A stretch of 64,000 nucleotides of DNA from Woeseia sp034521225 (GCA_034521225.1 JAXHMR010000010.1:1-64000); one strand, 5' to 3'; numbered from the stretch's first letter, positions 8,613 to 19,933 are shown. Notes: generated from the sequence alone by a model not told the origin. Made by a program: numbers and translations.

Positions 8613-10401
8613 GCCGTATCCTTGCAAAAAGACCGCAGGCGATGGGCTTCGCGCGCGGCCGCCAGCCAGCGGTGAGTCCCGCCGTCGCTGACGTAGTAAT
8701 AAACCATGCCGTTCGGAAACAGTGTGACGATGATGCCGCCGTAGCCCGACATCAGTGGTACATGAACCGGCCGAGGGCACCCTATATGCGGCGCGACATC
8801 GTAGGCCCAGAAACCTGCGTTGTAACGCAGGCCGGGAACGCCGGTGGGCAGGCCACGGTCTTCGGGATCGCGTTGCATTGCCGCATCGAACAGTGCCGGA
8901 TCAAGAACCGTCACGCCGTCGATACGGCCGTCATCGCGATTGAGGAACAGGCCGATGCGTGCGATGTCGTCGCGCAGCAGCGCAAGGCCCCAGCCGGTAA
9001 ACGGCTGCCGAGCGTCATCGTAAGTGCGCCGCGTTACCCGGGTCAGCGGGCTCAGCGCCAGCGGCTGCCAGAGCGGGCGGACGACCAGGTCCTCGTAGAG
9101 GTCCGCGTCCGGATAGCCGTGCTCCTCAGGAAGGCGACGAAGGCGGTCCCGGCGAGGTAGGTGTCGGACGTGTGGTAAACCCAGCGTATCGCCTGGTGTC
9201 AGCCGTGCGGCGGTAAGCATTGCAGGCATGACGGCCATTTTCGCTTGCGTGATCGCTTCAGCGATGAAGAACGTTGCTGTCGATCGCCTGGTCTTCGTCG
9301 GCCAGCTGGTGCTCCTTGCTGTCGTAGTTGCCCGGTTGCCATGTCGAGCGCATGCCCGATCGTCACTCCGTGCCAGGCAGCCTGCGTCGCGTGGCAGGCA
9401 TCAATCGTAGTCGCGAGATCACGCATGCGGCGCCGGGGTGACAGGTACTCGGCGCGCATCAATGCGAGGCTTGCGACCATCGACTTCGCGAGCGAGTAAG
9501 TCGGCAGCGGCATGTCATTGCAGTTCGGGTACGAACCGTGGCGCGTCCGGCATGCGCTGACATAATGGATGCCATCGATGATGAAGCCGTACGCGGTCAT
9601 TGCCTGCGGCGGCACTTCGTCGATACTGCCGAATGCGGCCGGGTCGGCACCGGGATAGTCGGTGGCAATAGCGTCGATCGGACGTGTCGGCAGGCGTGCC
9701 GCCAATTCGTACCCACGTGCCTGAATGGTCCCGGCCCGTTCGGCCACCTCAGGAGCGCTAATCGGTTCGACACCCGTCTCGCTTTCGGCGCGGTGCAGGC
9801 CGCGGGCATTGAACTGCAGGTAGGCGACAGGTCTCGCTGCTGATTTGCGAAGCGCGGCCCGCGGAGACCGGTCCTGCGATCAGTCAAGCGGCAGTGTCAG
9901 CACGCCGTAGTGCGTACAGTCGGCGTTACTGCTCCATCGAGCGCAAACGGCATCGTCTGCGCGGTCCGACTTCACCGTCCGCCTGCATGCCGGACGCGGC
10001 CGGGCGACAATTATCCATTCCCAAGGGCTGATGACGGTGTTCGGCAACCGGCGTGCGCATCGGTCGGCAGCAGCGTCGCCATCGCCGTGGACGAGCGTCG
10101 AGGTCGAACGAGCGGCAGGCCCGGCGAAATGCCGTCGTGTGCGGCCGAGGATGCCAAACTGGTCGGTAATGATATCGACCTGCAATTCCAGGCCGCTGGC
10201 AATGCGCAGGCGGCCGGCGAACGGCGAGGCCGCCTGGACGGCATCGGCGGACGGCCCAAAGCGACTCATCGCGAACGGCTTGCTCGCGACCTTCCCGGAT
10301 TCGAGATACCCGTCGTCAAGCGGTGCGTCGTTGCTGGCGAAGGCGGGGCTTGTGCAGGCCAGGCCGAGTATTATCAGAATTGCGGCATGGGTTTCGGTCA
10401 T
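8609..10401 (-). pseudogene. Serine hydrolase of the beta-lactamase/PBP superfamily, frameshifted
   Basis: Three frames on the minus strand join into a protein of about 590 residues. The start at 10401 (MTETHAAILIILGLACTSPA) is a signal peptide. The middle frame holds MTAYGFIIDGIHYVSACRTR and TYSLAKSMVASLALMRAEYL, whose SLAK is the SxxK nucleophile motif. The last frame holds LRYNAGFWAYD (a YxN-like motif) and MSGYGGIIVTLFPNGMVYYY. Such proteins are usually periplasmic esterases, DD-peptidases or amidases rather than antibiotic-resistance enzymes. Frame changes are needed near 9890, 9740 and 9230. The first 170 residues could be a separate gene; I favour one gene because the frames are consecutive. 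It overlaps the MFS start by 4 bp. Confidence 0.6.
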
Positions 10402-10483
10402 TCCGGCTATCAGTCGGTCAGCCAGCGCAACGGCCCTCGCACCGACAGCTTTAATCGGTTCAACTCTTTTGTTCCGGGAGGTT

Positions 10484-12081
10484 TTAATCGGTCCGGCCTC
10501 TTTGTCCGATATCGATGCCCGCCGCCTCAAGGCGCTCGGCCAGCGGTTGCAGTTGCGTCTCGTAGCGGCGCCAGCGTTTCAGGGCATCGCGGTAGCAGGG
10601 GTTGCCGCACCTGCGCCGCAGCTGGCGGTCGCGACCGGGGCGGTGCATTGCGGTGGAACGCGAGGCACGCCGGCTTGCCCAGTCGCAGGCCGCAGTAATC
10701 GAGGATGCTGCCGGGTCACCGGGTTCCTGGTCCGCGACCAGCGCTTCGTAGCCGGACGTCGAGGAACGCGCCCGGGATCGACGGTCGCGCCAGTGCGTCA
10801 TCAGTCCGCGAGTAGGCGATGTAATAGCGTGCAAGGTCGTCGAAATCGTAGGAGAACGGGTAGCCGGCGCGAAACAGCGTCCGGTACATGCCGTAGCAAC
10901 TGTCCATCGGGTTGCGTCGGATATGGACGATGCGCGCATTCGGCAGGGCCAGACGGATCAACCCGGTGTACAGGTAGTTGAGCGGCGTCTTGTCGATCAG
11001 GTACGGAGTGCCGCCGACATGCCGTAGGCCCGGGTGCTGGCGGCGTAGCGGCGGCCGAGGCGCTCGAAATCCAGCTTGACGCCGAGCGCTCGATGCGAGA
11101 CATCCTGCTCGCCGCCACCGCCCGCCGTGCGCATCAGGCTATAGGCAAAATCATTGACCTCGCCCAGGCTCGCAACCTGGCTGTGCGAGGCGATAATGCG
11201 GTCGACCAGGGTCGTGCCGCTCCGTGGCAGGCCCATGACGAAGATGGGTCCCGGCCGCGAATCTCCGCACGGCTCGCTCTGGAACAGTGCATCGTCAAAT
11301 ACCTGGCGGATCGTCTGCATCGCCGATACATCCGATGCGACGCGATAGCTCATCAGGCCGCGCCGTTTACCGGCGCCGCGTTCGAGCGTAGTCGGAATGC
11401 CGTCATCATAGTCGCCCGAGGTCTTCGTATTCCTTGCCGAGCGCATAGCACAGCTGTGCTTCACCGGCCGGCCGTTCGCACACCGCGCTGCAGCAAGGCC
11501 AGCATCTCGTCGATATGGTTGTCGTCGGGACCTTGCGTCCTCAGTGTCGAGCGATTGCGGTAGGCATCGTAATCGTGCGGATCGAGCGCAATGACATGGT
11601 CGAGCGTCTGCTCTGCCTCCTCGAGTTCGCCGGTTGCGATCAGCGCAGCTGCAAGACTGAACTGGTATGCCGGGTTGACAGGTTGCAGTTCCGTTGCGCG
11701 CCGCAAACAGCGCAACGCATCGGCGTGCCGTGTGCAATGAGTGTAGAACTCGGCGATGCGGGCAATCAGCGCATGATCGTTGCCCGCGGAGGCTTCCATC
11801 TCTGCAAGCGTGGCGACGACGCGGTCCGCCTGACCGCAATAGAGCCGGCACTCCAGCACCCGGAACTGTGCGCCGGTGTGTGCGGGCGCCATGGCCAGGG
11901 CCTCCTCCGCGCGCTCCAGCATGCGATCAAAATCACCGCTCTGCTGCTCGACGCTCGAGGCCAGCAGCCGGATATCCATCGACTTCGGAAAGCGCCAGAT
12001 CAGCGAGTCGCAACGTGCCCGTGCCGCGTCACTGCTACCGTCCCTGAGCAGCGACGTGACCTGGTCCATCTCCGCCTGCAA
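10484..12081 (-). pseudogene. Tetratricopeptide-repeat sulfotransferase, frameshifted
   Basis: The N-terminal part (12081 to about 11461) is TPR-like: ALAMAPAHTGAQFRVLECRL, CLRRATELQPVNPAYQFSLA, TLDHVIALDPHDYDAYRNRS. The sulfotransferase domain follows with the PAPS-binding loop IFVMGLPRSGTTLVDRIIAS, then IRLALPNARIVHIRRNPMDS (3'-phosphate-binding RxxxxS) and MYRTLFRAGYPFSYDFDDLA, ending RWRRYETQLQPLAERLEAAG. About 530 residues in all, normal for this bacterial family. Frame changes are required near 11460, 11010, 10770 and 10600. It transfers sulfate from PAPS to an unknown protein or small-molecule acceptor. The start is a TTG at 12081 or ATG at 12069. It lies upstream of the serine hydrolase and MFS genes on the same strand. 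Confidence 0.8.
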
Positions 12082-12146
12082 CTCCTGCTTCGCGATTTAC
12101 CGGCATGGTCCTCGCCGTAGTCCGGCATTCATGTAGCGCGCCGTTG

Positions 12147-12490
12147 TCATCGCAGGGAGTGCCAGCGACGACCCGTCATCGCGAGGAGCGCATGCGACGA
12201 CCCGTCATCGCGAGGAGCGCATGCGACGTGGCGATCTCACGATTACATCGACTCTGCCAACCGGTACGAGATTGCCACGCCCTTCGGGCTCGCAACGACG
12301 GATTGCCACGCCCTGCGGGCTCGCAATGACGCTTGCGTGCCGTCATCGCGAGGAGCACAGCGACGTGGCGATCTCGCACTGACACGTCATCGCGAGGAGC
12401 GCTAGCGACGCGGCGATCTCGTGACGGCACCGACTCTGCCAACCCTTACGAGGTTGCCACGCCCTTCGGGCTCGCAATGACGCAATGACG
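12147..12490. repeat. REP-like cluster, locus 2
   Basis: At least seven units lie between the sulfotransferase start and the TonB receptor stop. Two variants occur in opposite orientation. One runs from CGTCATCGCGAGGAGCGC to GACGTGGCGATCTCG. The other runs from GAGATTGCCACGCCCTTCG to GGCTCGCAATGACG. Ends are near-complementary, so adjacent inverted units can pair into a large hairpin. Short spacers containing the repeated words CGACTCTGCCAACC separate them. No protein gene is supported here. Confidence 0.85.
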
Positions 12491-12501
12491 CGGTCCTGAT
12501 C

Positions 12502-14902
12502 TCAGAAGTGCCAGGTGACATTCGACCCTGATCGTGCGCGGCTGGGCGATGAATTCCTTGTTGCCGTTGCCGATGTAGTTCTGCGCCGGCGACGTGCCCA
12601 TGTACTGCTCGGTAAACAGGCCCGTAATGCCCTCCTCGTCGGTCAGGTTCTTGACGAAGAGTGATGCGTCCCAGTTGTCCTTCGATACGGTCGTGACGAA
12701 GTTCCACAGTGCGAAGCCGTCCAGTTCGCGCATGAACGTACCGGGTGCACGGCCGAAATCACCGAGTGAGTTCTGCGTCTCGGACTGGTAATAACCGTTA
12801 ATGCGGCTCATCCAGGTCATGCCGTTGCCGAGTTCCGTCGTGTAGTCCAGTGCCGCGTTCAGCGTGTGCTCGGACGTACCGGGCAGCGGTGATCCGTCCG
12901 CCGCGAGCAGGCCCATCGACGCCGTTGGCGCGAAGGCATCGCCGGTCAGTTCGCCATCGACATAGGCATAGCCCACGTTATAGTGCCACTGGTTGCCAAT
13001 CAGGCCGTCGAGCTCCAGTTCAAGGCCGGCGGTGCGCGCCGTGTCCCCATTGGCAGCGGTGAAGAAGGCCCAGTTGCTGGAGGCCGTGTTGAGCTGCACA
13101 TTGTCCCAGTCCACCATGAAGACGGCCGCCGAGTAGCGCAGCCGGTCCGTCGTACCCTTCGACGCCGAGTTCGTAGTTGACCACCGGAGTCGGAGTCGTA
13201 CGGCAGCCAGCCCGGATCCTCGGCAAACGGGCCGGACAGTGGCACGGCATTGCTGCCGCCGCGCCGATAACCTTCAGAAACCGTGCCGTACAGCATCGCC
13301 TGGTCGCTCAGATCGACGGACGCGTTGATCTTGAACAGCACATCGTCCTCGCTCTCCTCGAAAAACGCCGTGTCGGTAATCTGGAAGATCGCCGGATCCC
13401 ACAGGCCGATACTCATGAACGTATCGTTTTTGAATTCGTTCTCGAAGTAACGCAGGCCGCCGGTGACCCGGAACGTATCGGTAAAGTGCCAGGTCACCTC
13501 GCCGAATACACCGAGGTCCGTGAAGGTCTCGTCACGCTCGTAGTCGAAGTCCTTGTCGCGCACGATCAGGTCCGGATCGCCAAACGCCGTATCGGCCCAG
13601 TTCTCGAAACCGCGCAGGAAGCTCTGCTGCGTCGAGTTCAGGTCCTGGTCACGGTAGAACGCGCCGACGACCCAGTCGATTGCATTGTCCCCGTTCGAAA
13701 CCAGGCGCAGCTCCTGGACAAAAGCCTCGTCGGAATACGTACGCACGGCGGATGCCATCGGCCGCGGGTAGTTGTAGTAATAGAACTGCAGCCAGCCTAA
13801 CTGGGCATAGAAACCGGTGTTCTCGCTGACGCTGTCGCCTTCGTGGTTGTAGCTCGACGTGCTCGATGTCAGGGTGGCGAAGCCCAGATCGATTTCCGCC
13901 TCGAGGCTGACAAGGTCGACGTCCCGGGATGACGGCTCGAGTTGCACCGAGCCGATCTCCCGCTCGCCGTAGCTGTCCCCGAACCCGTCAGGGCCGTTCG
14001 TCTGCTGCCGGCGGCCGCCGATATCGTCCGACTGCATGTGATAGGACAGCGTGAATTTCGTCGTATCGGTTGGCTCGAAAGCGACCGCGGCACGTGCGTA
14101 CTTGATGTCAACGTCATCGGCATCCTCGACGCGCCGGTAACTCGCCGCCGGGTCCAGCACGCCGTTTGGCGCCACCGGAATGCCGTTCTGGTCCAATTCA
14201 TAGACATTGACGTAATCAACAACACCATCGTACTGCAGTGTGCCGGCGGACAGCCGGAACGCCGCCGTGTCCGCAAGCGGCACGTTCAGTACGAGGTCGC
14301 CGGTATAGTTCTGGCCGTCCGAGTCCGCCGTCTGGCTGACTGAGCCGCTAACCTGAACCGGAGAATGCCTCAAAATCGGGCTCACGCATGATGTAACGGA
14401 CGGTACCGCCAAGTGAGCCGGAGCCGTACAGCGTGCCCTGCGGCCCGCGCAGTACTTCAACCCGCTCGATGTCCTTAAGGATGAAATTGGCGAAGATCGG
14501 TGTGTCGTTCACGTACGTCGACACGGTCGGCACGGTATTCAGCGCGTAGTCGCCCAGCGCCGAACCGTCGAGATTCAGGCCGCGAATCATGATGCTGTTG
14601 ATGACACCGGCATTGCGGTAACCACGATCGACAACTGAAGCGCCGGCGACATTGCGCATCAGCTCCCAGTTGTCGACGACCAGCGCCTCTTCCAGCGTGG
14701 TGCCGCTGATCGCGGAAATGTTGTAGGGAATGTCCAGTACCGATGACTCGCGGCGCGTTGCCGTGACGACGATCTCCTCGAGTGACCGCTTCACCGTCGC
14801 TCGATCTGCGCGACGGCGAGTGGCGCGGCCTGCGCGAGGACGCCGCCAATCGCCGACGGCCAGCGGTGTCTCGCGTGAACGAACGCTGTGGTTAGTGCTC
14901 AT
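12502..14902 (-). pseudogene. TonB-dependent receptor, frameshifted
   Basis: The reconstructed protein is about 800 residues. After a broken signal peptide comes the plug: EEIVVTATRRESSVLDIPYN (TonB box region), NVAGASVVDRGYRNAGVINS, and ERVEVLRGPQGTLYGSGSLG. A 22-strand barrel follows, with typical YARAAVAFEPTDTTKFTLSY and FTDTFRVTGGLRYFENEFKN segments. It ends NVTWHF, the terminal aromatic residue expected for an outer-membrane barrel. Frame changes are needed near 14800, 14350, 13180 and 12530. The family imports siderophores, glycans or other large ligands; subfamily and ligand cannot be decided. A nitrilase-family hydrolase lies just upstream on the same strand. Confidence 0.85.
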
Positions 14903-15071
14903 GTGCTCATTACTCCCCCGGTCGGGTGCAGCGGCAGAGGCCGGTGCACGGCCGCGTGAGACTGCGGCCTTAATCCTTCGGTTATTGATGGTCAAGCTAC
15001 CCCAGCGTCCGGGTGCCGCGTAGTGCCAGTACGCCACTCCCCGCTGGTCCAGCGCTGCGGCGTTGCTGTGC

Positions 15072-15934
15072 TCATCCGGCTTGCCGCGACCGCGGCCTCG
15101 ACCAGCGCGCCGAGACCGCCTCGAGCGCCTCAGACCGGGCGCCGTCAGCGTACGGCGGAAACACAAGCGTGCTGTCGCGGAACGACTTGAGCGGCTGGCC
15201 AAGACCATTCCATCCGCAGCGCCGTACTTCGCGTACATAATCAAGATCGAGCTGTAATGGAATGATTTCCCGGCCCTTTCCGGCCTGATACAGCACTTCG
15301 CCGCCCGGTCCGGCGATGCACGAGCGGCCGACGCCCAGCGGTCCCGCCAGGTTGATGTCGAGGAAATAACACTGATTCGTCAGGGCGCTGCTGCGCACAA
15401 GCGACAGTTCGGCCTCCCGGTCGATCGTGCTCGTCAGGCTCGGGTGCAGGATGACCTCGGCCCCCATCCAGGCCAGCGTGCGGGTCGTTTCCGGGAACCA
15501 CATGTCGTAGCAAATCGACACGCCGAAACGGCCAACGTCCGGAATGTCGAAGACGACAAATTGATCGCCCGCGGTCACGCCCTTCTCGTACGGCAGCCAC
15601 GGAAACTGCTTGCGGTAGCGGGCGACGACCTCGCCCGCCGGGTTGATGACCGGGCACTGTGTTGTAGACCCGGTCGCCGGACCGCTCGAACAGCGAGCCC
15701 GGCAGGAGCCAGATGCCATGGCGCCTGGCAATGGCCTGGAAACGTGCCTCGACGTCGCCGGGCAGGGCCACCGCCGCCGCCGGGTCTGAGCCGAAGGCGT
15801 TCAGTTCCGGCAAGGAGAACCATGTCCAGCCACGGGAAGCGGCGCATCGTGGCATCTATTTCTGCAGCCATCGAGTCCAGGTTGTCGCCGTTAGCGGCTT
15901 CGAGCTGCAGGCCGGCTATCGAGAATCTGGTCAT
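15072..15934 (-). pseudogene. Carbon-nitrogen hydrolase (nitrilase superfamily), frameshifted
   Basis: It starts MTRFSIAGLQLEAANGDNLD at ATG 15934. The catalytic Glu lies in LPELNAFGSDPAAAV, the Lys in RYRKQFPWLPYEKG, and the Cys in VSICYDMWFPETTRTLAWMG, giving the full nitrilase-superfamily E-K-C triad across about 287 residues. Two frame changes are needed, near 15855 and 15665. Members hydrolyse amides, ureas or nitriles, and the specific reaction is open. It is followed by the TonB receptor on the same strand, so uptake and processing of a nitrogenous ligand are possible, though this is only suggested by position. Confidence 0.82.
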
Positions 15935-16098
15935 GGTACCCCCTTGGTGCCGCGCACGGTAGCCTGCGCGGCAGGGGTTTGCCATAGGGCCAGATTGCCG
16001 CTATCGACTGGACCAGTGGTTGCGGCCAGCAGGGCCGTCGCCGATTCGCGAAGGTCTTACTGGCAGGCGCCCTCGCCTCGGTGATCGATTCGGACTGG

Positions 16099-16407
16099 TC
16101 AGGCGGGTGGCTGCATCGGCCGGATGAATGCCGCGTCGACAATCTGCCGGTCGGCGTTGAACCACTTGATGCGGTCGCCGTCGACGACGACGTAGTAGGC
16201 GGTTTCGTCGCCGTACACCCACTCCTTCCATTGGCGATGCCAGCGGTCACCGTCCACCCACCAGCGCCCGGTGTCGCAGTCTTCATTTGAGTAGCCAGCG
16301 GTACCGACCATACGGCCGTCGGCATGCAGCTCGATCGAGCACGGCACGCCATAGACGACGTTATAGAGGATGATCCGGTCCGACATCGCGTGCTCGTAGG
16401 TCATCAC
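16099..16407 (-). CDS. Small W/Y-rich protein of unknown function
   Basis: An intact frame of 102 residues, or 95 if it starts at ATG 16386 (MSDRIILYNVVYGVPCSIEL). It is rich in aromatics and acidic residues (GRWWVDGDRWHRQWKEWVYG, AYYVVVDGDRIKWFNADRQI) and has no TM segment. The alternating pattern suggests a small beta fold, but I recognise no family with confidence. It lies about 70 bp after the MocR gene on the same strand. Absence of frameshifts and normal codon usage support it as a real gene. Confidence 0.6.
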   Translation of the reverse strand: MMTYEHAMSDRIILYNVVYGVPCSIELHADGRMVGTAGYSNEDCDTGRWWVDGDRWHRQWKEWVYGDETAYYVVVDGDRIKWFNADRQIVDAAFIRPMQPPA

Positions 16408-16476
16408 CGGTCAGCCACTCGCCGCGGGACGAATCGAGGTGCTCGACGCGGCCGCTGACGAGGTTGCGGATGCAGT

Positions 16477-17943
16477 TCAGTCAGCCGCAGCGACGCCGGG
16501 ACGAATGCGCTCGATCGGCAGGCTCGTGACACCCATGCGGAAACAGTTCTCCGGCGTGGTCCTCGTTGGCGTAGTAGTGCCGCACGGGCTCGATCAGGAT
16601 GCCCTCGCGTTCCGCCTCGCTCGACGAGGTAGTCAACGTTGAAATCCTCCGGCAGCCGCACCCAGTAGGTCGTGCCGCCAACTTCCGGCGAAATCTCAAT
16701 GGACACCGAGCGGTAGTAGTTCAGTGCATCGCGCAGTGCCGTGCGGCGCTCCTGGAAGATGCGCGCCATGCGCATCATCAGCGCGTCGTAGTGGTCCAGC
16801 GACAGGAAGAACGCGGCGCTGCGCTGGTTGTTCAGCGGCGGATGATTGAGCATCGTCCGCCTGAGTTCGCGCGCGCGGCGTATGAACGCCGGATGCGCGA
16901 CGATGAAGCCAAGCCGCATGCCGGGCGCGAGCACCTTGGACAGGCTCGCCACGTAGATCACGCGGCCTTCGGTCGTCCATGCTGCGCAGGGCGGGCGCCG
17001 GCTGGTCGAGGTAGCTGGTCTCGCATTCGTAATCATCTTCAACGACCGAGGAAATCGTGCCGCTCGGCGGCGTCGAGCAAATCTTTGCGGCGTGCCTTGG
17101 GCATGATCACGGCGGTCGGAATCTGGTGGCTAGGTGTTACGTAGACAAGCTCGCATTTCGCCAGTCGTGTCGTCGACGACCAGTCCGTCCTGCGTCCACC
17201 GGCTGGGCTGATGACGCTGCGCCTGCCGGCGTGCCAGCAGCTGGCGCATCTCGACTATTGCCCGGCTCTTCCATTGCGACTACGGTCGTGGTCCGGCTCG
17301 GCGAGCAACTCGCTGACGATAAACAAGGCGTGCTGCGTACCAAGCGTCACGAGGATCTCGTCCGGTCGAGCGCTGAATGCCGCGGCGCGTCAGTATCTTG
17401 GTGCGGATCTCCTCGACCAGCATCGGGTCGTCCGCGTCACCGCTGCCGGTCGACCAGTCGCGCACGTCGGCGACGCTGTGCGCGAGCCGGCTCGCCTCGC
17501 GCCACTCGGCCAGTGGGAAAAGCGTCGGCGTCGAATTTACCGTCAATAAATGGGTACGGGTATTTCCCCCAGTTCGGCAGGTCCCGCGCGCTGCGCGCCG
17601 CGTCCGGCGCGTTGCGAAAGCGGCGCCGCCAGACCGGCGATTCGCCAGCTTCCGCACTTGCCGCCTGCGCGCTGAAGCCGACGCGCGTATCGAGCATCTC
17701 CTTGTTGACGAAGATGCCGCTGCGTTGGTGACTAACGAGATAGCCCTCGGCTATCAGCTGCTGGTAGGCGAGCACCACGGTATTGCGCGCCACTGATAGC
17801 TGGTCGGCCAGCCGGCGCGACGACGGCAGCCGCGTGCCCGGCGGGAAAGCGCCGCCCAGGATGCCGTCGACGAGCTTTTGCCGAATCTGGTGCTGCAGAT
17901 TAAGCGGACTGTCGGGATCAAGATAAATTAACGCGTCTTGCAC
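16477..17943 (-). pseudogene. MocR/PdxR-type GntR regulator with aminotransferase domain, frameshifted
   Basis: The first 120 residues form a GntR winged helix: LNLQHQIRQKLVDGILGGAF, PPGTRLPSSRRLADQLSVAR, NTVVLAYQQLIAEGYLVSHQ. A fold-type I aminotransferase-like domain follows in several frames: DILVTLGTQ-like DNA near 17340, then IYVASLSKVLAPGMRLGFIV, whose Lys is the PLP-binding residue, and PEVGGTTYWVRLP. The end is GVTSLPIERIRPGVAAAD at 16477. Frame changes near 17530, 17290, 17010 and 16590 are needed to give about 485 residues. MocR regulators use PLP or an amino-acid adduct to control vitamin B6 or amino-acid genes. It starts 13 bp after the S9 peptidase stop, so they may share a transcript. 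Confidence 0.8.
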
Positions 17944-17956
17944 GGTCCGCGCGCGG

Positions 17957-19933
17957 TCAGTCGCCCGCGCCTTTCAGGTATTTGTCCAGAAACTGCACGT
18001 AGGATTCCGACGCGGTGACGCGGTTTTCCTTCTTGACGAAACCATGGCCCTCGTCGGGAAACACGACGTATTCGACCGGTACTTCGTTTTCCTGCACCGC
18101 GGCAACCAGTTCGTCGCTCTCGACCTGCAGTACTCGCGGGTCATTCGCACCCTGGATGACGAGCAGCGGCTTGACGATGTTCTCGGCATGGAAAAGCGGC
18201 GAAATGCGCCGGTGCCGTTCGGCATCGGTTGCCGGGTCGCCCATCTCGTCGTACAGCGCTTCCTTGAACGACTCCCACCACGGCGGGATGCTCTCCAGCG
18301 TGCGCACCCAGTTCGTTACACCGAAGATGTTGATGCCGACATCGAAGACGTCCGGACGGAACGCGAGTGCCGCGGCGGCCATGTAGCCACCGTAGGAGCC
18401 GCCGATGACACCGATGCGTTCGTCGTCGACCCACGGCAGTGTCTCGAGATACGTGCGCCCGTACACGATGTCGTCAAGGTCCTCTTCACCATGGCGGCGG
18501 TCGTCGAGATGATAGAAGGTTTTACCGTACCCCGAAGAACCGCGATTGTTGGCCGCCAGCACCGCATAGCCGTGGTTTACAAGGTGTTGCACCGTGGCGT
18601 TGTAGCCGGTGCGGCTCTGCCCGCCGGGGCCGCCATGCACCCAGACCAGTGCCGGGACCGGGTTGTCGGCCGATGCCTGGTGTGGCTTGTAGAGAATCGC
18701 CGGAATCTCCAGTCCATCGAAACTCTTGTAACGCACGACTTCGCTGTTGACGAGATGCTCCTGCTCGATGGCCGGACTCAGTGCATTCGTGAGCTGTCGC
18801 GCCACGTTTTGCTCGAGGTCGATGACGTGTATGTTGGACGGCGAATTCGACGCATTGACGACCAGCGCAATGCGGGATTCATCCGGCGAGAAGCGGACGT
18901 TGTTCAGGTCACCCGGCGGCAATGCCGGCAGGTCCACTTCCTGCTCGTCGTGCTCGTCGTAAACAGTGACTTCTGTGCGTGCATCCGCGTTGATGCCACT
19001 GACGCGGTAGCGTCCGCTTGGCGAATGCAGCACGTAACTGACGTCCCACGGTGCACTGACAAGTTCAGACTTGTCGCCACTTTCGAGCTCATAAAGCCAG
19101 GCTTGCGTGAACTCACCGTGTTCGTCGGTATCGTAGACCAGCGCCTTGCTGTCGGGCGTAAATTCATGCACCGAGTACGAGATGTTGCCGTCGTGCGGCG
19201 TGATCAATTTCGGTTCCGGGCTGTTGCTTGCGAGATCGACAAGGTAAATGTCGGAGTCCGCACTGGTGCGTGGCTCGACCAGGGCAACCCAGCGGCCGTC
19301 CGGGCTGATATCGCCTACGGCCAGGCCGGGATTCTCGAATACGAGTTCGCGACTGTAGTCTTTTGCGTTGTACCGATAGATGTCAAAGTTTCGCTGGTCG
19401 CGTTCCGTCGTCAGCAGGTAGAAACTCTTACCGTCGCCGCTCCAGCGGAGGAATTCCGCTTTGAGCTCGTCGCCGGGCGTCAGGTCACGATGCTCGCCGT
19501 CTTCTTCCAGCACGAGAACATGGTTCAGCTCGTTGCCGCCACTGTCCCATGTGTAAAGTAGGCGGCGGTCGTCCGGGAACCAGCTGACGGCAAAAATCGC
19601 ATTGTCCTCTGAAGAGGTCAGCGCGACGGGATCACCGCCATCCAGTGGGAGTTCGTAGGCATTGAATACGCCGGTCTCGTCGGATGACACCAGCAGCGAA
19701 TCACCATCCGGCGCAAACGCCTTTGCCGTGGACGGCACCATGCCGTAGGACGTCGTCTCGTAGAACTCGCGGGCGCTGTACGTCGGGACGCTCGTTGCAG
19801 CCGGCTCAGTCGCCGAGGCGGTTTGCGGCGCGCTCTCTTCGGCGGTGTCCGACGCGCGGTCGCTGCAAGCGGACAACAGCAGGCCTGCCGCGAGGAAAAG
19901 TAGCGTGCTTGCAACAGGACGTCTGGCGGACAT
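17957..19933 (-). CDS. Lipoprotein S9 family prolyl oligopeptidase
   Basis: Intact, about 658 residues from ATG 19933, which follows GGAG at a good distance; an ATG 18 bp upstream lacks one. The N-terminus MSARRPVASTLLFLAAGLLL SAC carries a lipobox, so the protein is probably anchored in the outer membrane. A beta-propeller with WFPDDRRLLYTWDSGGNE and SPDGRWVAL repeats precedes the hydrolase domain. The nucleophile is GVIGGSYGGYMAAAALAFRP, the Asp IQGANDPRVLQVESDELV, the His FPDEGHGFVKKENR. This is the S9A/S9C peptidase arrangement. It degrades oligopeptides at the cell surface or in the periplasm. It is the second S9 enzyme in the window and unlike the first it has no frameshift. Confidence 0.92.
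   Translation of the reverse strand: MSARRPVASTLLFLAAGLLLSACSDRASDTAEESAPQTASATEPAATSVPTYSAREFYETTSYGMVPSTAKAFAPDGDSLLVSSDETGVFNAYELPLDGGDPVALTSSEDNAIFAVSWFPDDRRLLYTWDSGGNELNHVLVLEEDGEHRDLTPGDELKAEFLRWSGDGKSFYLLTTERDQRNFDIYRYNAKDYSRELVFENPGLAVGDISPDGRWVALVEPRTSADSDIYLVDLASNSPEPKLITPHDGNISYSVHEFTPDSKALVYDTDEHGEFTQAWLYELESGDKSELVSAPWDVSYVLHSPSGRYRVSGINADARTEVTVYDEHDEQEVDLPALPPGDLNNVRFSPDESRIALVVNASNSPSNIHVIDLEQNVARQLTNALSPAIEQEHLVNSEVVRYKSFDGLEIPAILYKPHQASADNPVPALVWVHGGPGGQSRTGYNATVQHLVNHGYAVLAANNRGSSGYGKTFYHLDDRRHGEEDLDDIVYGRTYLETLPWVDDERIGVIGGSYGGYMAAAALAFRPDVFDVGINIFGVTNWVRTLESIPPWWESFKEALYDEMGDPATDAERHRRISPLFHAENIVKPLLVIQGANDPRVLQVESDELVAAVQENEVPVEYVVFPDEGHGFVKKENRVTASESYVQFLDKYLKGAGD

Noticed and set aside
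8609..10401. Antibiotic-resistance beta-lactamase
   Set aside because: It has the SxxK superfamily motif but the size and other motifs fit general serine hydrolases; no resistance context is present.
18044..19561. Long plus-strand open frame of 505 codons
   Set aside because: It lies opposite the intact S9 peptidase, has no domain and has a composition typical of antisense frames in GC-rich DNA.
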